DNA of 20,195 nucleotides from contig JACVQI010000089.1 in NCBI GenBank assembly GCA_015661095.1, forward strand, positions 1-20,195. Reading direction: 5' to 3'. Origin of the DNA: Gammaproteobacteria bacterium. GTDB lineage: Bacteria; Pseudomonadota; Gammaproteobacteria; Eutrophobiales; Eutrophobiaceae. A program made the translations under genes and the position numbers. Of this stretch, positions 7,244 to 14,878 are shown in pieces. The notes under the pieces were generated by a model that was given only the letters and a program-made list of their open reading frames with translations, had not been told where the DNA came from and did not search any database. Numbering within the stretch: position 1 is the first letter of the stretch; each line of letters begins with the position of its first letter.

Positions 7244-8263
7244 ATGCAATCTAATTTTAAAGTTTTGCTGTTACTTGTTACCTGTCACTTGTTACTTGTG
7301 ACTGAAGGTGTATTGGCGCACGAATCCCGGCCGATTTTTATTCAGATTAAAGAAACCGCCGTCCAGCAATTCACCGCGCAATGGAAGATACCCACTTCCA
7401 TTCCTGAATTCACCCTGCCCAGTTTGATCATGCCGGAGAGCTGCCGGGAATGGGGCGCAGCCATCAAGTCACAGTATCCGGACGCCTATATCGGCCAGCA
7501 GCAATACACTTGTGCGAATGGGCTTGCCGGGCAACCACTGGGCCTGCAATTTCCAGTCATCAATCCCTCTGTGACCAGTCTGTTCCGGCTGGAATTTTTG
7601 CATGGAGAAACCTACAGTCATATTTTGCAACCCGGTCAACCCAACTGGCATGTGCCGGAACAGCCAACCACGCTGGGCGTGGCGCGGGAATATCTGCTGC
7701 TGGGCATACAGCATATCCATGCCGGAGTCGATCACCTGTTGTTCATTGTCTGTCTGATGGGTATCGCCCGCACCCGCCGCCGTATCCTGATTTCGATCAC
7801 CGGTTTCACTCTGGCCCATTCCCTGACCCTGGCCTTGTCGACGCTGCGCCTGGTGGAACTACCCGTGCCACCGGTGGAAGCCCTGATCGCCTTGAGCATC
7901 GTCTTCCTCGCCCATGAATTGGCGGCCGGCAGCAAGCACTCATGGGCCTGGCGTTATCCCATCACTGTCGCCAGCAGCTTCGGGCTGCTGCATGGATTCG
8001 GATTCGCCGCCGTATTGCGCGCCATCGGCTTGCCGCAATCAGAACTGCCCGCGGCCCTGTTGTTTTTCAATTTAGGCGTGGAGATCGGGCAGATACTCTT
8101 CGTCATCGCGCTCGCTGTTGCCATGCACGCCATCCAGCGACTGCCGTATCAGCATATCCTGTCAGCCCGGGAACAACTCCTCACCCGGCTAACCACTTAT
8201 CTCATCGGTACAACCGCCAGCTTCTGGTTCGTGCAGAGAGTGATGGGATTCTGGCAGTCATAA
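7244..8263 (+). CDS. HupE/UreJ-like integral membrane protein
   Basis: 339 residues. Signal peptide of 25 residues ending V-L-A, followed by the usual mature start H-E-S-R-P. A periplasmic domain of about 115 residues comes next. The C-terminal half has about six membrane segments with the HupE/UreJ_2 signatures: H-I-H-A-G-V-D-H-L-L-F (157–167), F-T-L-A-H-S-L-T-L (188–196), F-G-L-L-H-G-F-G-F-A (246–255) and F-N-L-G-V-E-I-G-Q (275–283). The conserved His, Asp and Glu inside membrane segments suggest metal transport or binding; HupE itself is linked to nickel. The ion here is unknown, and no hydrogenase or urease genes are in the window. The signal peptide core is encoded by tandem heptamers (see repeat at 7271). 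It converges on the methyltransferase with only 7 nt between stops. Confidence 0.88.
   Translation: MQSNFKVLLLLVTCHLLLVTEGVLAHESRPIFIQIKETAVQQFTAQWKIPTSIPEFTLPSLIMPESCREWGAAIKSQYPDAYIGQQQYTCANGLAGQPLGLQFPVINPSVTSLFRLEFLHGETYSHILQPGQPNWHVPEQPTTLGVAREYLLLGIQHIHAGVDHLLFIVCLMGIARTRRRILISITGFTLAHSLTLALSTLRLVELPVPPVEALIALSIVFLAHELAAGSKHSWAWRYPITVASSFGLLHGFGFAAVLRAIGLPQSELPAALLFFNLGVEIGQILFVIALAVAMHAIQRLPYQHILSAREQLLTRLTTYLIGTTASFWFVQRVMGFWQS
7271..7305 (+). repeat. Five tandem heptamers inside the HupE-like signal peptide
   Basis: TTACTTG, TTACCTG, TCACTTG, TTACTTG and TGACTGA follow one another with no gaps. Seven nucleotides is not a multiple of three, so the frame recurs every 21 nt and yields a seven-residue peptide repeat: L-L-L-V-T-C-H then L-L-L-V-T-E-G (about residues 9–22). 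The reverse complement consensus GTAACAA resembles the intergenic heptamers near 13.4, 14.8 and 16.2 kb. Confidence 0.8.
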
Positions 8264-8270
8264 GCATGGT

Positions 8271-8885
8271 TCAAATGTAGTAACTCAACTCCTGTTGATC
8301 CAGTGTTACGGAAACAAACCCCGAATCATGCGCGCGCACTGCCGCGCAATAATCCCGGGCGGCGCTGTGAGTGATGTTATCGGCCACGACCAGGGCGCCG
8401 TGCCGGAGTTTCGGTTTGAGGATATTCAATACCGGCAGGTACAGGCCTTTCCAGCCATCGAGAAACACGAAATCGATCGCGCCATCGATACCGGACAAGG
8501 TCTCTCGCGCATCGCCCGCCAATAGCTCCACCACATCCGTCAAGCCGGCACCGTGAATCGTCGCCTGGATCGCGGCGCATTTTTTCGGATGCACTTCGGT
8601 CGTAATCAGGCGGCCGTGATTAGCGCGGGCGGCGGCGGCAAGATACAGGGTGCTGATGCCATAGGAGGCGCCGAATTCCACGATGCGCCGTGCCTGGCAG
8701 CAACGGGCCAGCAGATACAGCAGTTTCCCTTCTGCTTCTGTAATCCCCAGGTATAAATCCCCCATCCGCACCAAATCATTGGACATGGTGGTTTTATCGT
8801 GAGCCCAACGTTCCGGATCAGCCTCAGCCTCGCAGTGCAAACGGGCCAGAGCCGCCGCTATCTTTTCATCCTGCAGGCTGTACAT
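8271..8885 (-). CDS. SAM-dependent O-methyltransferase, class I
   Basis: 204 residues. The Rossmann fold has motif I V-E-F-G-A-S-Y-G-I-S-T (about residues 69–79), the acidic end of strand 2 (I-T-T-E-V), G-D-A-R-E-T for the adenine side, and D-F-V-F-L-D-G-W-K-G, the Asp-containing strand that in catechol-type O-methyltransferases contributes metal and substrate binding. Motif order and length fit the small-molecule O-methyltransferase family (Methyltransf_3/24). No signal peptide, so cytoplasmic. The start ATG at 8885 is 12 nt after the stop of the PQQ dehydrogenase, so it is very likely the last gene of that operon. It may methylate a substrate or product of the pathway; the acceptor is unknown. 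Confidence 0.85.
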   Translation of the reverse strand: MYSLQDEKIAAALARLHCEAEADPERWAHDKTTMSNDLVRMGDLYLGITEAEGKLLYLLARCCQARRIVEFGASYGISTLYLAAAARANHGRLITTEVHPKKCAAIQATIHGAGLTDVVELLAGDARETLSGIDGAIDFVFLDGWKGLYLPVLNILKPKLRHGALVVADNITHSAARDYCAAVRAHDSGFVSVTLDQQELSYYI

Positions 8886-8897
8886 AATGTCCGCGGA

Positions 8898-10970
8898 TTA
8901 TTCGCGAACTAACCCTTCCAGGACAAAGCTGGCCGCATCATGCATCTCTTCGACTGACAGCATGGTGCTGAAGGCCGGCATGGCATTGCGGCCGGTGCCG
9001 AGGATATTCATGATATCCTGCAGGCTCAGGGCCGACGTCAGACGCTCCGCGCCAACATGGCCGCCGCCTTCACCGCCGGTGCCGTGGCAATACTGGCAGG
9101 ATTCGTTGTATATGTTTTTGCCGGTTTCCAGATTGGCGACCCGTCCCACCGGCACTTGTGCTGCCGTGGCCGGAGTGAAACGCGAGGGCGGTGGTGGCAA
9201 CGGTTTCAGCGTCCCCTTGAGCGAAAATAACCAGACCCCGTCGCCGCGCTGGCCACCGAACACCGAGCCGCCGGCCAGCACCGCCACATATTGTTCGCCT
9301 TGGTGTGCAAAGGTGGTCACGGTCGAATTGACGCCGGCGTCTGTGCGGAACTCCCACAAATGCTTGCCATTGCGCTTGTCGAGGGCGGTCAAGCGGCCGT
9401 CATCGCGGCCGACGAATAACAAGCCGCCGGCGGTGACAATGGAACCATTGCCGGTATCCGCCCACTGGCGTCTCCAGACTAACCTATTACTGCGGACGTC
9501 CAGCGCCGCGAGTATGCCCCGGCCCTGTGTACCGGACATGACCCAGGAGCCGTTATAAAACATGCCCTGGAAGGTCGGGTCATCGACCTGCTCGGCATCG
9601 ACTTTGGCGCCATTGATGGCATCACTGGCGCAGATATACATCAGACCGGTTTCGGGATCAAAGGAACTCGGCGGCCAGTTGACGGCCGCCATGGGCTTAT
9701 AAAACACCGGCTCCTTATAATAGGGCGTGAATATCCGGCCTTCGTTGACCAGATCATTATCACCGGGATTTACATCAATATATTGCGGTACCAGCGCATC
9801 GCCGACGGGATACGGTTGGGTGGCGGCGGTTGCCTGCCGCGGTTCCTGCGGTACCGGTAGTTCCTCGATACCGACCAGCGGTTTGCCGGTCACGCGATCC
9901 AGCAGATAAACCCAACCGGTCTTGCCGGCCTGTGCCAGCCCCTTGCGCTGCTTGCCATCTATTTCGACATCGAACAACACCACCGGATTGGCGGCATCAT
10001 AATCCCACAGATCGTGATGCACCTCTTGAAAATGCCAGCGGTATTTACCGGTAGCGACATCCAGCGCGACGATGGCATCGCTGAACAGGTTATCGCCGGC
10101 GCGCATGGCGCCGCTTAGGGCGGAACCGGGATTGCCGGTGGCGAAGTAGATCAGGCCCAGTTCCGGATCGACGGCCGGCGTCTGCCACACCGGGGCGCCG
10201 CCGTATTGCCAGATAGGATTGTCCCGCGGCCAGGTCTCATGGCCATATTCGCCCGGTCCGGGGATGGTATGAAAGGTCCACACCAGCTTGCCATCGTTCG
10301 CGTCAAACGCCTTGACCCTGCCCCGGATACCCATATCACCGCCGGCATAGCCGGTGATCACCAGCCCGTTGTAATACAGCGGGGCACTGGTAATACTGTA
10401 ACCAACGCGCGGGTTTTCGGTTGGTACCGACCACACGACCTTGCCCGTGCGTTGATCGAGTGCAACCAGTTTGGCATCGAGCTGGCCGACGAAGATCTTG
10501 CCGTCGCCCATCCCCAGGCCACGACTGACCCAGCCGCAACAGCCGACGATGTCATCTGGGTTGAGTCCGGCCTGGTACGCCCACAAGATCTTGCCGCTGA
10601 CGATATCGATGGCAAAGACATCGTTCTCGCCGGTGATGATGTAGAGCACGCCTTCGTACACCAACGGTTGCGCCTGGCCTGAGTGCTGGGGTCCCATACC
10701 GGAACCATTCAAGCCCGTACGCCAGACGGCCTTGAGGTCGGAGACGTTGTCGCGGTTGATCAATGTCAACGGCGAATAGCGCTGGTTGTAGAGATTACCG
10801 CCGTTAGTGATCCAGTTCGACTGCGGCATGGCCGTCAGTTCCACGGCCTTGAAAGCCGGAGCGGGCGTGATACTTTCCTGCGCCAACAGCATCTGCCAAA
10901 ATCCGGCCATACTGAATATCAGGATGAGAATTGTTAGTGTACGAATTAGTGAGCGTGACGCGGCCTTCAT
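8898..10970 (-). CDS. PQQ-dependent quinohemoprotein alcohol dehydrogenase with C-terminal cytochrome c domain
   Basis: 690 residues. N-terminal signal segment (L-T-I-L-I-L-I-F-S). An eight-bladed propeller begins N-G-G-N-L-Y-N-Q-R-Y-S-P. Vicinal cysteines C144-C145 (G-C-C-G-W) form the disulfide ring over PQQ seen in methanol and quinohemoprotein dehydrogenases. The metal site is D212 (G-G-D-M-G-I-R-G, where methanol dehydrogenase has Glu), N280 (A-T-G-N-P-G) and catalytic D323 in H-D-L-W-D-Y-D. D325, two residues after it, is the extra Asp characteristic of lanthanide-type enzymes. The C-terminal haem-c domain has C625-Q-Y-C628-H629 and axial M664 (A-M-P-A-F). It would oxidise an alcohol or aldehyde in the periplasm and pass electrons through haem c. 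It lies 60 nt after the DUF4352-like gene and 12 nt before the methyltransferase. No PQQ biosynthesis genes are in the window. Confidence 0.95.
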   Translation of the reverse strand: MKAASRSLIRTLTILILIFSMAGFWQMLLAQESITPAPAFKAVELTAMPQSNWITNGGNLYNQRYSPLTLINRDNVSDLKAVWRTGLNGSGMGPQHSGQAQPLVYEGVLYIITGENDVFAIDIVSGKILWAYQAGLNPDDIVGCCGWVSRGLGMGDGKIFVGQLDAKLVALDQRTGKVVWSVPTENPRVGYSITSAPLYYNGLVITGYAGGDMGIRGRVKAFDANDGKLVWTFHTIPGPGEYGHETWPRDNPIWQYGGAPVWQTPAVDPELGLIYFATGNPGSALSGAMRAGDNLFSDAIVALDVATGKYRWHFQEVHHDLWDYDAANPVVLFDVEIDGKQRKGLAQAGKTGWVYLLDRVTGKPLVGIEELPVPQEPRQATAATQPYPVGDALVPQYIDVNPGDNDLVNEGRIFTPYYKEPVFYKPMAAVNWPPSSFDPETGLMYICASDAINGAKVDAEQVDDPTFQGMFYNGSWVMSGTQGRGILAALDVRSNRLVWRRQWADTGNGSIVTAGGLLFVGRDDGRLTALDKRNGKHLWEFRTDAGVNSTVTTFAHQGEQYVAVLAGGSVFGGQRGDGVWLFSLKGTLKPLPPPPSRFTPATAAQVPVGRVANLETGKNIYNESCQYCHGTGGEGGGHVGAERLTSALSLQDIMNILGTGRNAMPAFSTMLSVEEMHDAASFVLEGLVRE

Positions 10971-11030
10971 GATTGCCGTACTGATTGGTGGTTGAAAGTA
11001 ATGACTGCTGGCGTTATCCAGGCAAACCGC

Positions 11031-11546
11031 TTAGTGATAAAGCTGGAACCACAACTTGCCGCCGTGCTGGACGGCGCCGGTGTCATCGACGCTGAAAGTG
11101 AGCAAGGGTTTGGCATCATCCGGCGCCACCTGTACGGCGATCCAGCCTTCGAGTGACTGTTCGCTGTGCAGGAGTCCGCGCAAGCTGGGTTCCGGCATGG
11201 CCACCGTGGGCGCTGTATAGGCAGTGCCGTTCGATGACCAGGCCGTGAAATGTTCCGGCTTGACGGCATGTTCACAGTCACCCGGCCGGCCGCGGGCGTA
11301 ATATTCGAACTTGATCCGCACCAGAATATATTCCTGTCCAACGCCCGGTGCTGGCGTTGCCCCAGCGAGGCGCTGCCCGGCCGCCTCGCCACGCAGCAGC
11401 TCCAGTAGAGTGAGTTTGACGTCATAAAGTTCATGCGAGGTATAACCGTCGCCGCATTCGACAATACCGGCCACGACGGTGCCGGGTGCCGCGGCGTCGG
11501 AGGGTGAAGTACCGGCCGCATGAACGGCGTCCCCGTGCCCGACCAT
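11031..11546 (-). CDS. Exported DUF4352-like protein of unknown function; start region apparently frameshifted
   Basis: 171 residues from the ATG at 11546. The sequence looks like a secreted immunoglobulin-like beta domain of the DUF4352 type: Y-D-V-K-L-T-L-L-E-L, then Q-E-Y-I-L-V-R-I-K-F-E-Y, F-T-A-W-S-S-N-G-T-A-Y, and late S-L-E-G-W-I-A-V-Q-V. The open frame extends upstream through L-C-V-A-A-V-L-I, a good signal peptide ending A-V-H-A-A-G, but meets TGA before any start. The only good initiation site (GGAGG about 10 nt before an ATG near 11574, then M-K-M-T-T) is in another frame. A single-base indel would join the two, so the gene may be frameshifted or mis-assembled. It sits between the selenoprotein and the PQQ dehydrogenase on the same strand. 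Binding role only inferred. Confidence 0.6.
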   Translation of the reverse strand: MVGHGDAVHAAGTSPSDAAAPGTVVAGIVECGDGYTSHELYDVKLTLLELLRGEAAGQRLAGATPAPGVGQEYILVRIKFEYYARGRPGDCEHAVKPEHFTAWSSNGTAYTAPTVAMPEPSLRGLLHSEQSLEGWIAVQVAPDDAKPLLTFSVDDTGAVQHGGKLWFQLYH

Positions 11547-11615
11547 GATTAAAACGGCAGCGACACATAGTCGTCATTTTCATTGCTCGGTGTCCTCCGT
11601 GCCTCAGTGTTCAGT

Positions 11616-13340
11616 CTATCGCCATTTATCGATGGAGACGCTGGTGGTCAGACCGAAATCGCCTGGCTGCCAGAACAGATTGGTTTCGCCGCCCACAGAA
11701 ATGATGGTGATACGCGATGCTCTGGAGATCCGTGGCACCATGGCATCATCCGGCAGTTTCATCCAGGAGGCATAGGGCTCATCGCCCTTGCGGCCGACCG
11801 GCAGGACGAAATTCTGAACGCTGTAATAGTCCTCGCGCCATTCTTTGGCGGTTAACTTGGTATTATCGAAGATCCAGTCGCGTAACTGTTCTTTCGAGTC
11901 GAAGCCCTCATAGGTTTTAAGTTGCTTGATAATGGTCGGATCCAGCAGCAAGGTTGCTGAGGAAAACGGGCTGATGAATTGTAGCCAGTGCGGGATCTGG
12001 GTGTGGAAGTCCTTGCTGAAACTCTGGTCGGCGTGGATAAAGCCCCAGCCGGTGAAAATGCTGATCACGCTCTCTTCTGGTTTGTAACCCTGCTGCACGT
12101 GCAGCGGGTTCCAACCAGCCGGCAGTTGCGCCTCATTCTCGGGGAACAGCAGGTTGTTGTAATTAAAGTTGTTACCCTGGCTGCCCATATAAGTCTGGCC
12201 AATGCGTCCGCTCCCGCTCAGATTCATGGACAGCAGAGTCCAGGCCCGGCCGATGATGGAGTTGGCCTGGTTGAAGGGACCAAGAGCGCCGATACCGGCG
12301 TTCATATTTAGTTCCTTTTGTATCGGACCGTTAATGACCCCCATGCGCGCAAATGAAGTGGTCGAAGTAAACAATGAAGTGACGCCGCTGGCGGCCAGTG
12401 CCAGGATTGTAGGAAAATGTTCCGGTCTGGCTCCGGCCATCACCGCGTTCACCGCGACTTTTTCCACGGTGTAACTCCAGGCTTCGTGCGGCGATGACGG
12501 CTGCATGCTGCCGACCAGTTCATCGGGTTTATGGCTGGTGCCCTTGAGCATAGCCGCGACCCGCTCCTCGGTGGGCAGTACGATCGGCAGGCCATCAGTC
12601 CAGCCGTTATCATGAAATAACTGGACCAGCTTCTCTTCGGTATCCGAAACGCTGACCAGTCTGGGGATGGGCCGCTCCACCAGGCCGGTGGCCTGATCTT
12701 CCGCCGTCAGGGGCTGGGTCAGGCCAGCGACGATTTCATCCAGAATCGGCTTACCAGTGACGGGATTGTTTCCCTGCAGATAGCCACGCACCACATCCGT
12801 TGGCATGCCCGTGATCGGGTGCGGAACGAAGGTGAGGCGAATATTCGGCATGCCCTTCTTGTAAGCATAAGAAGTGGCAAGTTCCCGGAAGGCGGTGGTG
12901 ACCACGCCAACGATGGGTACACCGAGCTTTTCTACTGTCCAACCATGGCCGACGACCGACGGCGAACAGGTGCTTCAATGCCCCACACCGATAATCATGC
13001 CATGGCCCTGGGCCTTGATCTCGGCCCAGAGCTTGGGATCATCCTCGAAGTAAGTGCCGATCTTGGTGCGCACCTCCCATTTGGTGTCGGGATAGCGTAC
13101 GCCCAGGAGGGACTGCATTTCGGTAAATAATCGATGCGTATCGGTAAAACCGATATCGACGATATAGATGGTCTTGCCGGCGAGAGTATCCAGCCGCGGC
13201 GCCATCGGGACCTTGGTGATGGCCGGCGGTTGTCCGAGCGGGTTGAGGACGGTTAGCTTCTGCTCCGCAGCCTGGGTTGGAGAGGCCATCAGCAGGGTTA
13301 ACACCCACAGGCCGGTAAATAACCAGTTATTTCTATTCAT
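11616..13340 (-). CDS. Exported UGSC-family-like selenoprotein; in-frame TGA at 12977–12975 read as selenocysteine
   Basis: The frame runs from ATG 13340 (GAGGAGG about 7 nt upstream) to 11616: 574 residues with Sec at 122. Residues 1–25 are a Sec signal peptide (hydrophobic core, then T-Q-A-A). Residues about 50–160 are the UGSC-like domain: L-A-G-K-T-I-Y-I-V-D-I-G-F, then M-I-I-G-V-G-H-U-S-T-C-S, continuing V-E-K-L-G-V-P-I-V-G-V-V-T-T-A-F-R-E-L-A. U122-x-x-C125 would be a selenenylsulfide redox motif. The remaining 400 residues are a second domain often fused to it (T-D-G-L-P-I-V-L-P-T, V-A-V-N-A-V-M-A-G-A-R-P-E-H-F-P); its activity is not established to my knowledge. Frame is unbroken on both sides of the TGA (23 sense codons from TGA to a GTG at 12905). 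A Cys-to-stop pseudogene is the alternative. Sec insertion requires selA/B/C/D elsewhere. First gene of the PQQ cluster. Confidence 0.85.
12935..12970 (-). promoter_or_regulatory. Candidate bacterial SECIS hairpin
   Basis: On the minus strand, directly after the TGA, GCCG (12963–12960) pairs with CGGC (12951–12948) around an 8-nt loop that carries GGTC (12957–12954), 17 nt after the TGA. An outer CTGT (12969–12966) can pair with ACAG (12938–12935) across an asymmetric internal loop. Bacterial SECIS elements place a small, G-containing apical loop about 16–37 nt after the UGA; GGUC also occurs in the E. coli fdhF element. The upper stem is short, so support is moderate. Confidence 0.55.
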
Positions 13341-13410
13341 TTGTAATCCTCCTCATAAACCGCTGAAGACAAGCTCGAACATGAAGTTACCAGATTCAGA
13401 ATAACACTCA

Positions 13411-13460
13411 ACTTTTTACTTTCTACTTTTTACTTTTTTACTTCGACTTTTAGACTTAGC
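13411..13460 (-). repeat. Heptamer repeat tract at the 3' end of purA
   Basis: On the plus strand ACTTTTT, ACTTTCT, ACTTTTT, ACTTTTTT, ACTTCG, ACTTTTAG and ACTTAGC follow in succession, a degenerate seven-base period (units 6–8 nt). The purA stop codon (13416–13418) falls inside the tract, so the repeats encode the last dozen or so residues of PurA. Confidence 0.75.
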
Positions 13461-14747
13461 AAACGGATGTTTCAATACGATAGTCTCGTTCCGATCCGGT
13501 CCGGTTGAAATAATATCAATAGGAATTTCTGTGATGGCGCCGATCCGTTCCAGATATTTGCGAGCGTTCTTAGGCAAAGCTTCATAAGTTTTAATCCCAA
13601 GAGTGGATTCCCCCCAGCCCGGTAACTCCTCGTAGACGGGTTTGCATTCGGCGTAGGCCTCCGCGCCGATCGGCGAGGTAGACCGCGTTTTCCCATTGAT
13701 CTCATAACCCGTGCAGATCTGGATGGACTCCAGGCCATCCAGGACATCCAGCTTGGTGATACATAAACCGGAGATACTGTTGATCTGGGCCGACCGCCGC
13801 AAGGCCACGGCATCAAACCAGCCGCAGCGGCGCGGCCGTCCGGTGGTGGAACCAAATTCATTACCGCGTTTGGCCAGATGTTCGCCCATGGCATCGAACA
13901 ATTCGGTCGGAAACGGGCCGGATCCGACCCTTGTGGTATAGGCCTTGGTAATGCCCAGCACATAATCGAAATTCAGCAAACCCATGCCGGTGCCCGTAGC
14001 TGCACCGCCCGAAGTGGTATTGGAGGATGTAACATAGGGGTAGGTGCCGTGATCGACGTCCAGTAACATGCCCTGGGCGCCTTCAAACATGATATTGCCG
14101 CCGCGGCGATGTATATCGTACAGGATTTCCGAGACGTCGGTAATCATCGGCGCGATGATATCGGCCACGCGCATGGCGTTATCCAGCAATTCCTGAAAAT
14201 CCAGCGGTTCAACCTTGTAATAATGCTGCAGCACGAAGTTGTGATAATCGAGCACTTCGCCCAGCTTGGCCGCGAAACGTTCCCGGTGCAGCAAATCGCC
14301 GACCCGCAAGGCGCGGCGCGCCACCTTGTCTTCATAGGCGGGACCGATACCCCGGCCGGTCGTACCGATCGCCGCCGAGCCGCGGCTTTGTTCCCGGGCC
14401 TGATCCAGTTTGGCGTGATAGGGCAGTATCAGGGGGCAGGCCTCGCTGATCTTGAGCCGCTCGCGGGCCGGCACACCGTTCTGCTCCAGCATCCGGATCT
14501 CCTCAAGTAACGCAGATGGACTGACCACCACGCCATTACCGATCAGGCACTGCACGTTACCGCGCAGGATACCGGAGGGAATCAGATGCAGAACGGTTTT
14601 TTTGCCTTCAATGACGACCGTATGACCGGCATTGTGTCCGCCCTGAAAACGGGCCACTGCGCTGGCCTGGTCCGTCAACAAGTCGACGATTTTGCCTTTG
14701 CCCTCGTCGCCCCATTGGGCGCCTATGACGATTATGTTTTTACCCAT
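13416..14747 (-). CDS. purA: Adenylosuccinate synthetase
   Basis: 443 residues; converts IMP, aspartate and GTP to adenylosuccinate, the first committed step of AMP synthesis, in the cytoplasm. Motifs in order: G9-A-Q-W-G-D14-E-G-K-G-K with the catalytic Asp, G-G-H42-N-A-G-H-T with the catalytic His, G-T-T-G-R-G-I-G-P-A-Y for IMP, V-T-S-S-N-T-T-S-G-G, T-R-V-G-S-G-P-F-P-T-E, G-R-P-R-R-C-G-W-F-D-A, and T-G-P-D-R near the end for the guanine. The usual bacterial enzyme stops soon after an x-x-P-F-x sequence, about 430 residues. Here a basic tail of about 13 residues (K-S-K-S-R-S-K-K-V-K-S-R-K) follows H-P-F-A and is written by heptamer repeats. Last gene of the hfq–purA run; 56 nt after the hisZ stop. 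Confidence 0.98.
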   Translation of the reverse strand: MGKNIIVIGAQWGDEGKGKIVDLLTDQASAVARFQGGHNAGHTVVIEGKKTVLHLIPSGILRGNVQCLIGNGVVVSPSALLEEIRMLEQNGVPARERLKISEACPLILPYHAKLDQAREQSRGSAAIGTTGRGIGPAYEDKVARRALRVGDLLHRERFAAKLGEVLDYHNFVLQHYYKVEPLDFQELLDNAMRVADIIAPMITDVSEILYDIHRRGGNIMFEGAQGMLLDVDHGTYPYVTSSNTTSGGAATGTGMGLLNFDYVLGITKAYTTRVGSGPFPTELFDAMGEHLAKRGNEFGSTTGRPRRCGWFDAVALRRSAQINSISGLCITKLDVLDGLESIQICTGYEINGKTRSTSPIGAEAYAECKPVYEELPGWGESTLGIKTYEALPKNARKYLERIGAITEIPIDIISTGPDRNETIVLKHPFAKSKSRSKKVKSRK

Positions 14748-14755
14748 TTGAACCA

Positions 14756-14878
14756 GTTAAAAGTGGAAAGTGAAAAGTATAAAGCGAAACGTATTCAATA
14801 TTTTTATACATTTCGCTTTGCACTTTTTACAATGGACTTTACACTTTTTACTTTCATTACTTTCCACTTATCTTTAAC
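14756..14878. repeat. Heptamer-built inverted repeat between hisZ and purA
   Basis: The left arm has GTTAAAA, GTGGAAA, GTGAAAA, GTATAAA, GCGAAAC (14756–14790) on the plus strand. The right arm has the complementary type, TTTCGCT, TTGCACT, TTTTACA, ATGGACT, TTACACT, TTTTACT and on (14811–14878). Both ends carry GTTAAA/TTTAAC. The centre is a strong stem: AAGCGAAA (14782–14789) with TTTCGCTT (14811–14818), GTAT with ATAC inside it, and an 11-nt loop. Pairing continues outward with few mismatches to about 14770/14830. The right half is translated as the HisZ C-terminus. Confidence 0.75.

Noticed and set aside
12975..13340. The 121-aa and 429-aa frames as two genes or as a nonsense pseudogene
   Set aside because: Both are in the same frame, the conserved domain crosses the TGA, the TGA sits at the family redox position, and a SECIS-like hairpin follows. 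A separate second gene would begin at an internal GTG within a beta-strand motif with no ribosome site.
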